Source: Flavobacteriales bacterium
Lineage (GTDB): Bacteria; Bacteroidota; Bacteroidia; Flavobacteriales; BACL11
Reading direction: 5' to 3'
DNA length: 44,552 bases
Assembly: GCA_014381465.1 (NCBI GenBank)
Contig: JACNLP010000040.1
Span: 1 to 44,552, forward strand
Below, in pieces: positions 8,866 to 16,758 of this stretch (its first letter is position 1; each line of letters starts with the position of its first letter). A program made the translations under genes and the position numbers. Below the pieces are notes generated by a model. The model worked only from the letters and a program-made list of their open reading frames with translations, searched no databases and was not told where the DNA came from.

Positions 8866-9833
8866 TGAAAACAATTGCTGAATTAAGCATACTGCTCGAG
8901 CAAAAAATAAAAGATATTTCTTATCCTGTTTCTCCAGCATTACTTTATAGTCCCATTGAATATATTATGGAACTTAAGGGAAAAAGAATGCGACCTATTT
9001 TAGTTTTGATGGCACATCAATTGTTTGATGAGAACTTAGAAAAAGCCATTTCTCCTGCATTAGCAATAGAGGTATTTCATAATTTCACTCTATTACATGA
9101 TGATATTATGGATAAGGCTCCTTTAAGGAGGGGTAATCCTACAGTGCATGAAAAATGGAATAGTAATGTAGCGATTTTATCTGGAGATGCTATGATGATA
9201 CAAGCTTATCAATTACTTACAAAAGTTGATGAAAAGATATTAAAAGAAGTACTTCTTGTTTTTAGTAAAGCTGCTACTAAGGTTTGTGAAGGGCAACAAT
9301 GGGATATGGATTTTGAAACTCAAAATGATGTTGAGCTTGCCGATTATATGAAAATGATTGAATATAAAACAGCAGTGCTATTAGCGGCATCTTTAAAAAT
9401 TGGAGCAATTACAGCTGGAGCAACTAAAGAAGAACAAAATCATCTTTACAATTTTGGTATTAATATGGGAATTGCCTTTCAACTAAAAGATGATTTATTA
9501 GATGCATTCGGTAATCCTAAAACTTTTGGTAAGCAACTTGGAGGAGATATAATGGCAAATAAAAAAACATATTTATATTTAAAAGCATTGGAAGTTGCAG
9601 ATGATAAGCAATTTGATAGAATTACAGGGATTTATTTAAATGAAGACTTCCCATCAGATGAAAAAGTCGAATTAGTGAAATCTTTATTTGAGCAAATGGA
9701 AATCCCAAAACATACTGAAAATTTAATGTTAGCACATCAGGCAAAAGCTATGGTACATTTGGATGCCATAAACTCTGATAATAAAGCTCCTTTACTTGCT
9801 TTTACTAATAAATTGATGGGTAGAATTTCTTGA
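8865..9833 (+). CDS. Trans-isoprenyl (polyprenyl) diphosphate synthase
   Basis: A 322-residue all-alpha prenyltransferase that extends an allylic diphosphate with isopentenyl diphosphate. The first aspartate-rich motif is DDIMD (79-83) within LLHDDIMDKAPLRRG. The second is DDLLD (209-213) within FQLKDDLLDAFG, followed by GGDIMANKKTYL. Other family marks are LKGKRMRPILVLMAHQ and GDAMMIQAY. Chain length cannot be read with confidence. The family includes geranylgeranyl, farnesyl and octaprenyl (quinone side chain) synthases, so I give no symbol. The ATG overlaps the rfbA stop by one base, and the stop overlaps the next gene, so the four genes 5615-10183 are one operon. Confidence 0.93.
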   Translation: MKTIAELSILLEQKIKDISYPVSPALLYSPIEYIMELKGKRMRPILVLMAHQLFDENLEKAISPALAIEVFHNFTLLHDDIMDKAPLRRGNPTVHEKWNSNVAILSGDAMMIQAYQLLTKVDEKILKEVLLVFSKAATKVCEGQQWDMDFETQNDVELADYMKMIEYKTAVLLAASLKIGAITAGATKEEQNHLYNFGINMGIAFQLKDDLLDAFGNPKTFGKQLGGDIMANKKTYLYLKALEVADDKQFDRITGIYLNEDFPSDEKVELVKSLFEQMEIPKHTENLMLAHQAKAMVHLDAINSDNKAPLLAFTNKLMGRIS

Positions 9834-10183
9834 TGAATTTAATATCGGTACAATCTCAAATCAAAGCAAATCAATATCTTGAGGAAACCATAACCCAATT
9901 GGAAAAAGATTTCTTGATGATTGGTATAAATTTTGATATTGAAAAACCAGTTGCGAACTATAAAACGCTTTTTGTTTTTACTTATAATTTGGTAAATACC
10001 ATTAATAAGCAACACCCCAAACGGATTTTAAATTTACTCTACAGAATAGACCTTCCAGAAGAAATGGTGCAAAAACAAATGCAAGAAACCGACCTTGCTT
10101 TTACCGAAATATTAGCAGAACTTATTGTAAAAAGGGAGCTTTATAAAGTGGTTTTGAAAAAGAAATATAAGGACTTAAAGTAA
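9833..10183 (+). CDS. Small uncharacterised protein in the polyprenyl synthase operon
   Basis: A 116-residue soluble protein that I do not recognise. It reads as mostly helical, with acidic and basic patches and no signal peptide or membrane segment. The ATG at 9833 shares its A with the TGA of the synthase gene (TGATG). A TTG codon just before it is an alternative start that adds one residue. The overlap makes translational coupling to the synthase likely, but no function can be inferred beyond shared expression. It is the last gene of the operon. The 51 bases to the next (convergent) stop codon show no hairpin terminator. Confidence 0.75.
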   Translation: MNLISVQSQIKANQYLEETITQLEKDFLMIGINFDIEKPVANYKTLFVFTYNLVNTINKQHPKRILNLLYRIDLPEEMVQKQMQETDLAFTEILAELIVKRELYKVVLKKKYKDLK

Positions 10184-10234
10184 TTTTTTGTTGCATTTAT
10201 TAGTCGAACACTGCATTAAAAAACAAGCAAATTC

Positions 10235-10576
10235 CTAGCTAAATAATTTTAGTACATTTTCTGGTGGTCTTCCAATTACAGCTTTTGAGGCTTTAACTAC
10301 AATTGGTCTTTCCATTATTTTCGGATTATCAACTAAAGCGGTGATAATATCATCATCTGTCATTTCTTTTCCCTTGTAATTTGTTATCCATATTTCTTCT
10401 TTTGTTCTTACTAACTGAATGGGAGAAACACCTAATTTCACTAAAATTAATTCCAAATCTTCAAAGGTTAAAGGGGTTTTAAGATACTCAATTATTTTTA
10501 CTTCTTTTCCTTTCTCTTGAATTAGAGCAAGTGTTTGTCTGCTTTTTGAACATTTTGGATTATGGTATATTTTCAT
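10235..10576 (-). CDS. ArsC/Spx-family thioredoxin-fold protein (arsenate reductase-like)
   Basis: A 113-residue protein of the glutaredoxin-coupled ArsC family. NPKCSKSRQTL places the catalytic cysteine at C9. R57 (LVRTKE), R90 (ERPIVV) and R103 (IGRP) fit the three arginines that bind arsenate in E. coli ArsC. Length is that of the shorter ArsC/YffB-like members (about 113-118), not of E. coli ArsC (about 141). No arsR, arsB or acr3 gene is nearby, so an arsenic-resistance role is not supported by context and a general redox role is as likely. It is downstream of prfB on the same strand after a 60-base gap. Confidence 0.85.
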   Translation of the reverse strand: MKIYHNPKCSKSRQTLALIQEKGKEVKIIEYLKTPLTFEDLELILVKLGVSPIQLVRTKEEIWITNYKGKEMTDDDIITALVDNPKIMERPIVVKASKAVIGRPPENVLKLFS

Positions 10577-10636
10577 TATTTAATTATTTATTTTGGGTTT
10601 CTGGATTCTATTTCAAATTAATCTCTCATTGCTACA

Positions 10637-11728
10637 TTATCTTTTCTGTCCAAACTCCATCAAATATGCTTTAATAAAATCATTCAAATCGCCATCTAAA
10701 ATTGCATCAGGATTTGAGCTTTCAAAATTTGTTCTTAAATCTTTTACCAGTTTATAAGGGTGTAAAACATAATTCCTAATCTGAGAACCCCACTCAATTT
10801 TTTTCTTATTTCCTTCTAGTTTGTCTTTTTCTTCCTGTTTCTTTCTAAGTTCTAATTCATAAAGTTGCGACTTTAAAAGCTTTAAGGCTTTATCCTTATT
10901 TTCCAACTGTGAACGCGTTTCAGAATTTTCAATAATAATTCCTGTTGGCTGGTGCTTAAGTCGAACGGCCGATTCAATTTTATTTACCCCTTGTCCACCA
11001 GCTCCGCTAGAGCGAAAAGTATCCCAACTTATTTCTGAAGGGTCAATTATAATATCAATACTATCATCTGCTAATGGATAAACAAAAACAGAAGCAAAAG
11101 AGGTGTGCCGTTTGGCATTAGAATCAAATGGAGAAATCCGTACCAATCTATGTACTCCATTCTCCCCTTTTAAATGACCGAAAGCAAATTCACCCTCAAA
11201 TTCTAAAGTTACTGATTTGATGCCTGCTGGATCAGCTTTGTGAAAATCCAATTCTTTTATTTTATAACCATTCTTTTCTCCCCACATCAAATACATTCGC
11301 ATTATCATTTCTGCCCAATCCTGACTTTCTGTTCCTCCTGCTCCAGGATTTATAGTTAAAATAGCTGGCATTTCATCTTCATCTGCACTAAGCATATTTT
11401 TAAATTCCAAATCTTCAATGGCTAATATCGCTTTTTTCTCTTGTTGCTGTATCTCTAATTCAACTGCTTCTCCCTCTTTAAAAAACTCTAACAAAATCGA
11501 CAATTCATCTAAGTCTTTTTCAAGCTTCTGATAGGTGTTTATCCAAAATTTTAGTTTGCTAATTTGCTTTAAAATTTGTTGTGCCTTATCTGAATTGTTC
11601 CAAAAATTAGAATTATGTGTTAGCTTTTCTTTTTCTTGAAGTTGTACTTGTTTCTGCTGTATATTCAAGAATTTGAAAAGGTCTTCTTTTCTTTTATTTA
11701 ATGCGGATATTTGTTGCTCACTAATCAT
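10637..11728 (-). CDS. prfB: Peptide chain release factor 2
   Basis: RF2, 363 residues, which releases the chain at UGA and UAA. The stop-codon-reading tripeptide SPF (199-201) and the peptidyl-transfer GGQ motif (244-246) in SSGAGGQGVNK are intact. ILTINPGAGGTESQDWAEM and the C-terminal IRNYVLHPYKLVKDLRT are characteristic. The reading frame is continuous through the place where most prfB genes have an in-frame UGA and a programmed +1 shift (about residue 22, LFKFLNI here), so frameshift autoregulation is absent. UGA is a normal stop in this window. The start ATG at 11728 gives the usual length. It follows recX by 13 bases on the same strand. Confidence 0.96.
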   Translation of the reverse strand: MISEQQISALNKRKEDLFKFLNIQQKQVQLQEKEKLTHNSNFWNNSDKAQQILKQISKLKFWINTYQKLEKDLDELSILLEFFKEGEAVELEIQQQEKKAILAIEDLEFKNMLSADEDEMPAILTINPGAGGTESQDWAEMIMRMYLMWGEKNGYKIKELDFHKADPAGIKSVTLEFEGEFAFGHLKGENGVHRLVRISPFDSNAKRHTSFASVFVYPLADDSIDIIIDPSEISWDTFRSSGAGGQGVNKIESAVRLKHQPTGIIIENSETRSQLENKDKALKLLKSQLYELELRKKQEEKDKLEGNKKKIEWGSQIRNYVLHPYKLVKDLRTNFESSNPDAILDGDLNDFIKAYLMEFGQKR

Positions 11729-11741
11729 TGCTCAAAAGTAA

Positions 11742-12218
11742 TTATTTATCTGACATTTCTTTTAATTTATCCCAAACCAAATTACTTTCAAACCCTTTAT
11801 TTATCAAATACTTTGCTAATTTCGTTTTTCGTTTGAAATGATTTTTCTCTTTTATTAGGTTATTTTTCTTTTCTGCTTGAACTCCTAATTCCATCAAGTA
11901 TTCTTCCATATCAATTTCTTCCATTCCTTTTTTTATACAAACAGATGAAATGTTTTTCTTTTTTAATTCAAACTCTATTTTCCTTCTTCCCCATTTTTTT
12001 ATTCGAAATTTCCCTCTACAAAAGGAGCGAGCATACCTTTCTTCATCAATAAAGCTATCATTTATCAGTTCAATCATTATGATATCTTTTGTGTTTTCCA
12101 GAAGCCCCCATTCTGTTAATTTATTTCGAACATCCCATTGGCATCTATCTTGCAAAGCACAATAATCTTTTATTCTTATTATTGCCTCACTTATTTTATA
12201 AATTCTTTTGTTTTGCAC
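11742..12218 (-). CDS. recX: Regulatory protein RecX
   Basis: A 158-residue RecX, a modulator of RecA filaments. Three-helix repeats are visible: ALQDRCQWDVRNKLTEWGL, then INDSFIDEERYARSFCRGKFRIKKWGRRKIEFELKKKNI, the best-conserved RecX segment, then LAKYLINKGFESNLVWDKLKE. I chose the GTG at 12218. A TTG at 12221 is in frame, but the -7 element at 12224-12231 puts the transcription start at about 12220, so the TTG would fall outside or at the very edge of the mRNA. The gene leads prfB on the minus strand and diverges from an MFS transporter. Confidence 0.9.
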   Translation of the reverse strand: MQNKRIYKISEAIIRIKDYCALQDRCQWDVRNKLTEWGLLENTKDIIMIELINDSFIDEERYARSFCRGKFRIKKWGRRKIEFELKKKNISSVCIKKGMEEIDMEEYLMELGVQAEKKNNLIKEKNHFKRKTKLAKYLINKGFESNLVWDKLKEMSDK

Positions 12219-12223
12219 CAATT

Positions 12224-12231
12224 CAAAAATA
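12224..12231 (-). promoter_or_regulatory. -7 element of recX
   Basis: On the minus strand TATTTTTG matches TAnnTTTG and is followed by AATTGGTG, where GTG is the start codon. The predicted transcription start is within two or three bases of it, so the mRNA would be nearly leaderless. Confidence 0.5.
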
Positions 12232-12251
12232 CATATTCTACCTATTAATTT

Positions 12252-12259
12252 TACTTTTG
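12252..12259 (+). promoter_or_regulatory. -7 element of the MFS transporter gene
   Basis: TACTTTTG matches TAnnTTTG and is followed by CAAT and then the ATG at 12264. The expected transcription start is at or one base before the start codon. It lies 20 bases from the divergent recX -7 element, so the two promoters overlap. Confidence 0.55.
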
Positions 12260-12263
12260 CAAT

Positions 12264-13547
12264 ATGAAAAATAAAAAAGCAATTAGCTTACTTTTTCTTT
12301 CCAATATTATTTCTGGTTTTGCACAAGGAATCAGTATGATTGCAATTCCTTGGTATTTTGTGGAGGTTATTGGCAGGCCTGAAGTCTTTGCCTCTGCATA
12401 CTTAATTATTACTTTTGTTACTTTATTTTGGGGATTATATGCAGGAGCTTTAATTGATAGATATTCTAGAAAAAAACTTTTTATTCTCATCAATTTAGTT
12501 TGTGGAATTATTGTTGGAGGAGTTGCAATTTCTGGATACCTTACTAATACTACAAACGATTTATTAGTAATTCTCGTTTTTGCAATTACCATTTTCAACT
12601 ACAATGTACATTACCCTAATCTTTATGCTTTCGGACAGGAAATTACCGAGAAAAAACATTATGGAAAATTAAATTCGTACATAGAAATTCAGGGGCAATC
12701 TACAAGTATTTTGGCAGGAGCATTTGCTGCTCTTTTGCTTACTGGAACTATAAATAAAACCATGAATTTGGGTGGCTTTATCATTACTTTCCCTTTTGAT
12801 ATTCATCCATGGAAAATTCATGAAATATTTTTGATGGATGCTATTACTTATATGATAGTAATCCTGATTTTTATGCAAATAAAATATAGCCGAATAGTAA
12901 CAGATAAAATAGAAATGGGTACTTTGTTTTCTCGATTAAAAAGTGGTATTCTCTATTTAAAAAAGAACTCTCTTATTTTTCATTTTGGGCTATCATCTTA
13001 TATGCTTTTTGCTTTTCTACTGGTAGAAATTCATATTTTATTACCTACTTATGTTCATGATTTCTTAGAAGGAAAGGGTGACATTTACGCTTCAGCAGAA
13101 GTATATTATTCACTTGGTGCAATTTTGGCTGGTGTATTTGTTATTCGTTTTTTCAGAAAGAAAAACTCGATTTTTGGCATTATCCTTTTAATGCTTATTG
13201 TGTCTTTCGCTTTTGTTGGAATGGCTTTTATTAAATCGCTTTGGTACTTTTTTATTGCAAATCTTATTTTAGGATTAACCAATGCAGGAGTGAGAATCCT
13301 TAGAACTACTTATCTTTTTAATCATATTCCTAACAATATAATCGGTCGAACAAATTCAGTTTTTAATTCCTTAAATATTATGGTTCGGATGTGCTTGATA
13401 GGACTTTTTGCAATGCCCTATTTTCTTACAAATGACAATGTGCGTTGGGGTTATTTGGTGGGAGCTGTAATGATAATTTTAGCTATTGTTCCTTTGCTAT
13501 TACACTATAAATCTCTAATAAACCTAGAAAAATTGGAAAGCAATTAG
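12264..13547 (+). CDS. Major facilitator superfamily transporter
   Basis: A 427-residue inner-membrane transporter with about 12 hydrophobic helices in two halves. The loop between helices 2 and 3 reads YAGALIDRYSRKKL, a form of the MFS motif A (G-x-x-x-D-R-x-x-R-K). Helix 1 begins SLLFLSNIISGFAQGISMIAI. It most resembles MFS permeases of the MdtH/EntS-like or macrolide-efflux type, but the substrate cannot be read from sequence. The gene is monocistronic. Its TAG stop interlocks with the stop of rng on the other strand (four shared bases). Only the ATG at 12264 gives a full first helix. Confidence 0.85.
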   Translation: MKNKKAISLLFLSNIISGFAQGISMIAIPWYFVEVIGRPEVFASAYLIITFVTLFWGLYAGALIDRYSRKKLFILINLVCGIIVGGVAISGYLTNTTNDLLVILVFAITIFNYNVHYPNLYAFGQEITEKKHYGKLNSYIEIQGQSTSILAGAFAALLLTGTINKTMNLGGFIITFPFDIHPWKIHEIFLMDAITYMIVILIFMQIKYSRIVTDKIEMGTLFSRLKSGILYLKKNSLIFHFGLSSYMLFAFLLVEIHILLPTYVHDFLEGKGDIYASAEVYYSLGAILAGVFVIRFFRKKNSIFGIILLMLIVSFAFVGMAFIKSLWYFFIANLILGLTNAGVRILRTTYLFNHIPNNIIGRTNSVFNSLNIMVRMCLIGLFAMPYFLTNDNVRWGYLVGAVMIILAIVPLLLHYKSLINLEKLESN

Positions 13548-15073
13548 CTTTTTACAATACTATATTGTAAAAGGTGTAACCTTTCATCAGGAGTAATTTG
13601 AATAAATCGTTTATATTTCAAACTCCATTTCATTCCTTTTGAGAGCATCCCTTTATTTATATGGCTTGCAATAAAAGGGTGGGTTGAAATTCTTATTTTC
13701 CCATTGCTAGATTTTTCAACTATATTTTTAATTTTATTTTCAATAGTATCAATAAGCAGTAAGCTAGAATCAATTTTTCTATTTCCAACACACATTGGGC
13801 AATTTTCTCTAGTATCAATATTCATTTCTGGGCGAACCCTTTGGCGTGTAATTTGAATAAGACCAAACTTTGAAGGAGGTAAGATATGATGTTTTGCTTT
13901 ATCCCCCTTCATTGCCTCCCTCATCTTTTCAAAAAGAGATTTTCGGTTTTTCGCATTATACATATCGATAAAATCAACTACAATTATCCCACCCATATCT
14001 CGTAAGCGGAGTTGCCGAGCAACCTCTTCTGCTGCTGATAAATTTACTGCTAAAGCATTTTCTTCTTGGTCTTTTTTTGCATCTACTTTTTTACCAGAAT
14101 TTACATCAATCACATGCATTGCCTCTGTATGTTCAATCACAAGGTAAGTTCCATTTTTCATATTTACAGTTTTTCCGAAAGCTGCCTTTATTTGTTTGGT
14201 TACATCAAAATTTTGTAAAATTGGGGTTTTGCCTTTATAAAGCTTCAATATTTTTTCATGTTCGGGAGCAATGCTCATTAAATAATCTTTTAGTTCTAAA
14301 AATAACTCTTTATCATTTACATGTATGCTATTAAAACCCTCATTTAGAATATCTCTTAAAATAGCGGTGGAACGATTCATTTCTTTCAAAATCATCTGTG
14401 GTGCTTGTGCCATTTTAAGTTCTTTAAAAACATTTTGCCATTTTTTGTATAAAGCCTTAAGGTTAGAGTCTAATTCTTCTACTTTTTTACTCTCTGCAAC
14501 CGTCCGCACAATTACCCCAAAACCTTGTGGTTTGATGCTTTGTAAAAGGCGTTTTAGTCGTACTTTTTCTTCTTGTGATTTTATTTTGTTCGATAAAGAT
14601 ATTTTATTAGAAAATGGAAGTAAAACCATGTTCCTCCCTGCAATTGATATTTCGGTAGTTAATCTTGGTCCTTTAGATGAAATTGGCTCTTTGGATACTT
14701 GCACCAAAATTTGATCCCCTGATTTTAGAACATCTGTAATTTGCCCTGATTTTTCAATCTCTTTTTCTTTTCTGAAATTTTTTAATGAAGCAGTATTACT
14801 TTTTTTTGCAATTATTCTCTCTGTAAATTTCTTATACGAATTTACATTAGGGCCTAAATCAAGATAGTGTAAAAATCCATCTTTCTCATGTCCTACATTT
14901 ACAAAAGCAGCATTAAGTCCGGGCACTACTTTTTTTACTTTCCCTAGATATATATCGCCAACTGAGTAGCTATTATTGTTGTTTTCTTTATGAAGTTCAA
15001 TTAGGTGTTTATCTCGCAAAAGTGCGATTACTACCTCAGATGGCCTTGAATCGATTATAAGTTCGAATTTCAT
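13544..15073 (-). CDS. rng: Ribonuclease G/E family endoribonuclease
   Basis: A 509-residue RNase G-type enzyme that cuts single-stranded, AU-rich RNA and takes part in rRNA maturation and mRNA decay. The N-terminus (FELIIDSRPSEVVIALLRD) is followed by the S1 domain at about 36-125 (GDIYLGKVKKVVPGLNAAFV). The catalytic metal-binding aspartates are D323 (HVIDVNSGK) and D367 (IVVDFIDM). The zinc-link is CPMC (425-428). The long C-terminal scaffold of RNase E is absent, so G-type is the better call. Upstream on the same strand, 35 bases away, is a 29-residue basic protein gene and then HU. The 3' end overlaps the MFS gene by four bases. Confidence 0.93.
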   Translation of the reverse strand: MKFELIIDSRPSEVVIALLRDKHLIELHKENNNNSYSVGDIYLGKVKKVVPGLNAAFVNVGHEKDGFLHYLDLGPNVNSYKKFTERIIAKKSNTASLKNFRKEKEIEKSGQITDVLKSGDQILVQVSKEPISSKGPRLTTEISIAGRNMVLLPFSNKISLSNKIKSQEEKVRLKRLLQSIKPQGFGVIVRTVAESKKVEELDSNLKALYKKWQNVFKELKMAQAPQMILKEMNRSTAILRDILNEGFNSIHVNDKELFLELKDYLMSIAPEHEKILKLYKGKTPILQNFDVTKQIKAAFGKTVNMKNGTYLVIEHTEAMHVIDVNSGKKVDAKKDQEENALAVNLSAAEEVARQLRLRDMGGIIVVDFIDMYNAKNRKSLFEKMREAMKGDKAKHHILPPSKFGLIQITRQRVRPEMNIDTRENCPMCVGNRKIDSSLLLIDTIENKIKNIVEKSSNGKIRISTHPFIASHINKGMLSKGMKWSLKYKRFIQITPDERLHLLQYSIVKS

Positions 15074-15108
15074 GGCTTGTATGATTAAAGATTAATAGAA
15101 AAAAAAGA

Positions 15109-15198
15109 TTACTTACTTTTATGTCTATTTTTTCTCAAACGCTTCTTGCGTTTGTGAGTGGCCATCTTATGTCTTTTTCTTTTTTTTCCGCTTGGCAT
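15109..15198 (-). CDS. AURKAIP1/COX24 (mS38/bS22-like) small basic protein, probable ribosomal protein
   Basis: A 29-residue protein: MPSGKKRKRHKM followed by ATHKRKKRLRKNRHKSK, 18 of 29 residues being Lys, Arg or His. It lines up without gaps with the COX24/AURKAIP1 motif and with actinobacterial bS22. The pattern is a basic run, Met, two or three residues, a K-x-x-K run, Leu-Arg and a final Arg. Members of this family (mS38 in mitochondria, bS22 in mycobacteria) sit in the small ribosomal subunit close to the decoding region. Position between hup and rng, next to genes for RNA metabolism, fits a ribosomal role. It could instead be another Bacteroidota-specific small ribosomal protein. It is below most gene-calling length cut-offs. 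The function is inferred from sequence pattern only. Confidence 0.8.
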   Translation of the reverse strand: MPSGKKRKRHKMATHKRKKRLRKNRHKSK

Positions 15199-15247
15199 TA
15201 TTTAATATTTTAATTTCTTTTACTCAGATTTTTTATTCTGATTATTT

Positions 15248-15532
15248 TTATTTTATGCTTTCTTTTACCTGTTTTACAAATACTTTTGCAGGTTTAAAAG
15301 CAGGAATATGGTGTGCTGGTATAATAATAGTAGTGTTTTTTGAAATATTTCTTCCTGTTTTTTCAGCTCTCTTTTTTGGTTTAAATGTTCCGAAACCTCT
15401 TAAAAATACTACTTGATTATTTGTAATAGAATCTTTTACCTCAGCCATAAACGCTTCAACTACAGCAAGTGTTGTTACTTTTTCAACTCCTGTTTTCTCC
15501 GAAATCTTTCTTATTATTTCTGCTTTTGTCAT
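15248..15532 (-). CDS. HU/IHF-family DNA-binding protein
   Basis: A 94-residue HU-type nucleoid protein. The helical dimerisation part is MTKAEIIRKISEKTGVEKVTTLAVVEAFMAEV. It is followed by the beta arm, with RGFGTFKPKKRAEKTGRN and the DNA-intercalating proline in IPAHHIPAFKPAKVF. The IPAHHIPAF wording of the arm is typical of Bacteroidota HU. It has a leader of about 60 bases with its own -7 element at 15594-15601. The AURKAIP1-like gene and rng follow on the same strand, probably partly cotranscribed. Confidence 0.95.
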   Translation of the reverse strand: MTKAEIIRKISEKTGVEKVTTLAVVEAFMAEVKDSITNNQVVFLRGFGTFKPKKRAEKTGRNISKNTTIIIPAHHIPAFKPAKVFVKQVKESIK

Positions 15533-15593
15533 TACTTGATTATTTTATTTGATATTAATATAAATAAGTTTATTCTTGTTTTTTAATAGCCTG

Positions 15594-15601
15594 CAAATAT
15601 A
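15594..15601 (-). promoter_or_regulatory. -7 element of the HU gene
   Basis: On the minus strand TATATTTG is followed by CAGGC. It is an exact TAnnTTTG match, with the TTTGCAG extension shared with the rplM and tRNA-Phe promoters. A clear -33 TTTG is not seen at the right distance. Confidence 0.55.
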
Positions 15602-15675
15602 TCAACTATTTTTGAAAGAAGTTGCACGAATAATAGTCTTTTTTTATTAATTATTAATTTAGTATTCAATCGTTT

Positions 15676-16719
15676 ATGAGTTTTTCTCTGAAAATTATTG
15701 ATTGGTTTACAAAAAACAAGAGAAGTTTACCTTGGAGAAATAGCAAAAATCCATACAAAATATGGCTTTCTGAAATTATTCTACAGCAAACAAAAGTGGC
15801 ACAAGGGCTTCCCTTTTACAACAAATTTATTTGTAATTACCCTACTGTTGCTCATCTAGCTAAGGCTACAGAGAATGAAGTCTTAAAATTATGGCAAGGA
15901 TTGGGATATTACTCTAGAGCAAGAAATCTTCATTATACTGCAAAGGAGATTGTTAAAAAATATAATGGAGTGTTCCCAAAAGACTATAATACCATTTTAA
16001 AACTAAAAGGAGTTGGCACTTACACAGCATCAGCTATTTGTTCTTTTGCCTATAATCTTCCCTTTGCAGTGGTAGATGGAAATGTGATTCGGCTATTAAG
16101 TAGATATTTTGGCATTGCCACCGCATTTGATAGTAGTGATGGTAAAAAAGAGTTTCAACTTTTAGCACAAAAACTCCTAATTAAAGATAGTGCTGCAGAA
16201 AATAATCAAGCAATAATGGAATTTGGAGCTCTACAATGCACGCCAAAATCTCCAAATTGTAACATTTGCCCTATGCAAAATAGTTGTTTTGCTTTTAATA
16301 ATCATTTAGTTAATGAGTTACCAAAAAAATCAAAGAAACTTAAAATTAGAAAAAGATATTTTGAGTTTTTAATTATTAATGAAAATAAAAAATTAGCAAT
16401 TCAAAAAAGAAAAAACGGAATTTGGAAAGGACTTTATCAATTTCCACTTATTGAAAATACTAACGAAACAACAGAAAATACAATTATACAATCAAAAGAT
16501 TGGAAAAATTTATTTAATAACAAAGCTACTAATATCATGAAAATATCCTCAACTATAAAGCACCAACTTACACACCAAACAATTTATGCACGATTTTGGC
16601 ATATTAGTACAAAGCCAATTCTGCTAAAAAATACCGATTACATCCGAAAAGAAGATATAAAAAAGTACCCTATACCAAAACTATTAGAAAAATATCTTGA
16701 AAAAATTGGAATGATATAG
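15676..16719 (+). CDS. mutY: A/G-specific adenine glycosylase
   Basis: MutY, 347 residues, removes adenine mispaired with 8-oxoguanine. Catalytic E33 lies in LSEIILQQTKV. The helix-hairpin-helix is LKGVGTYTASAI (about 110-121), and the conserved aspartate D134 is in VVDGNVIR. The four iron-sulfur ligands are C188, C195, C198 and C204 in the canonical C-x6-C-x2-C-x5-C spacing. The C-terminal MutT-like 8-oxoG recognition domain (about 225-347) is present (KNGIWKGLYQFPL). It is full length, diverges from HU, and heads the mutY-ssb-gldE-gldD cluster known from Flavobacteriia. Confidence 0.96.
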   Translation: MSFSLKIIDWFTKNKRSLPWRNSKNPYKIWLSEIILQQTKVAQGLPFYNKFICNYPTVAHLAKATENEVLKLWQGLGYYSRARNLHYTAKEIVKKYNGVFPKDYNTILKLKGVGTYTASAICSFAYNLPFAVVDGNVIRLLSRYFGIATAFDSSDGKKEFQLLAQKLLIKDSAAENNQAIMEFGALQCTPKSPNCNICPMQNSCFAFNNHLVNELPKKSKKLKIRKRYFEFLIINENKKLAIQKRKNGIWKGLYQFPLIENTNETTENTIIQSKDWKNLFNNKATNIMKISSTIKHQLTHQTIYARFWHISTKPILLKNTDYIRKEDIKKYPIPKLLEKYLEKIGMI

Positions 16720-16736
16720 CTATTTTACTACATTTG
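16706..16736 (+). promoter_or_regulatory. Promoter of ssb
   Basis: A partial -33 TTG (16706-16708), 20 bases, then TACATTTG (16729-16736), an exact -7 match. It begins inside the last codons of mutY and gives an ssb leader of about 18 bases. Confidence 0.6.
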
Positions 16737-16758
16737 TTAATCACAAAAAACAAATATT

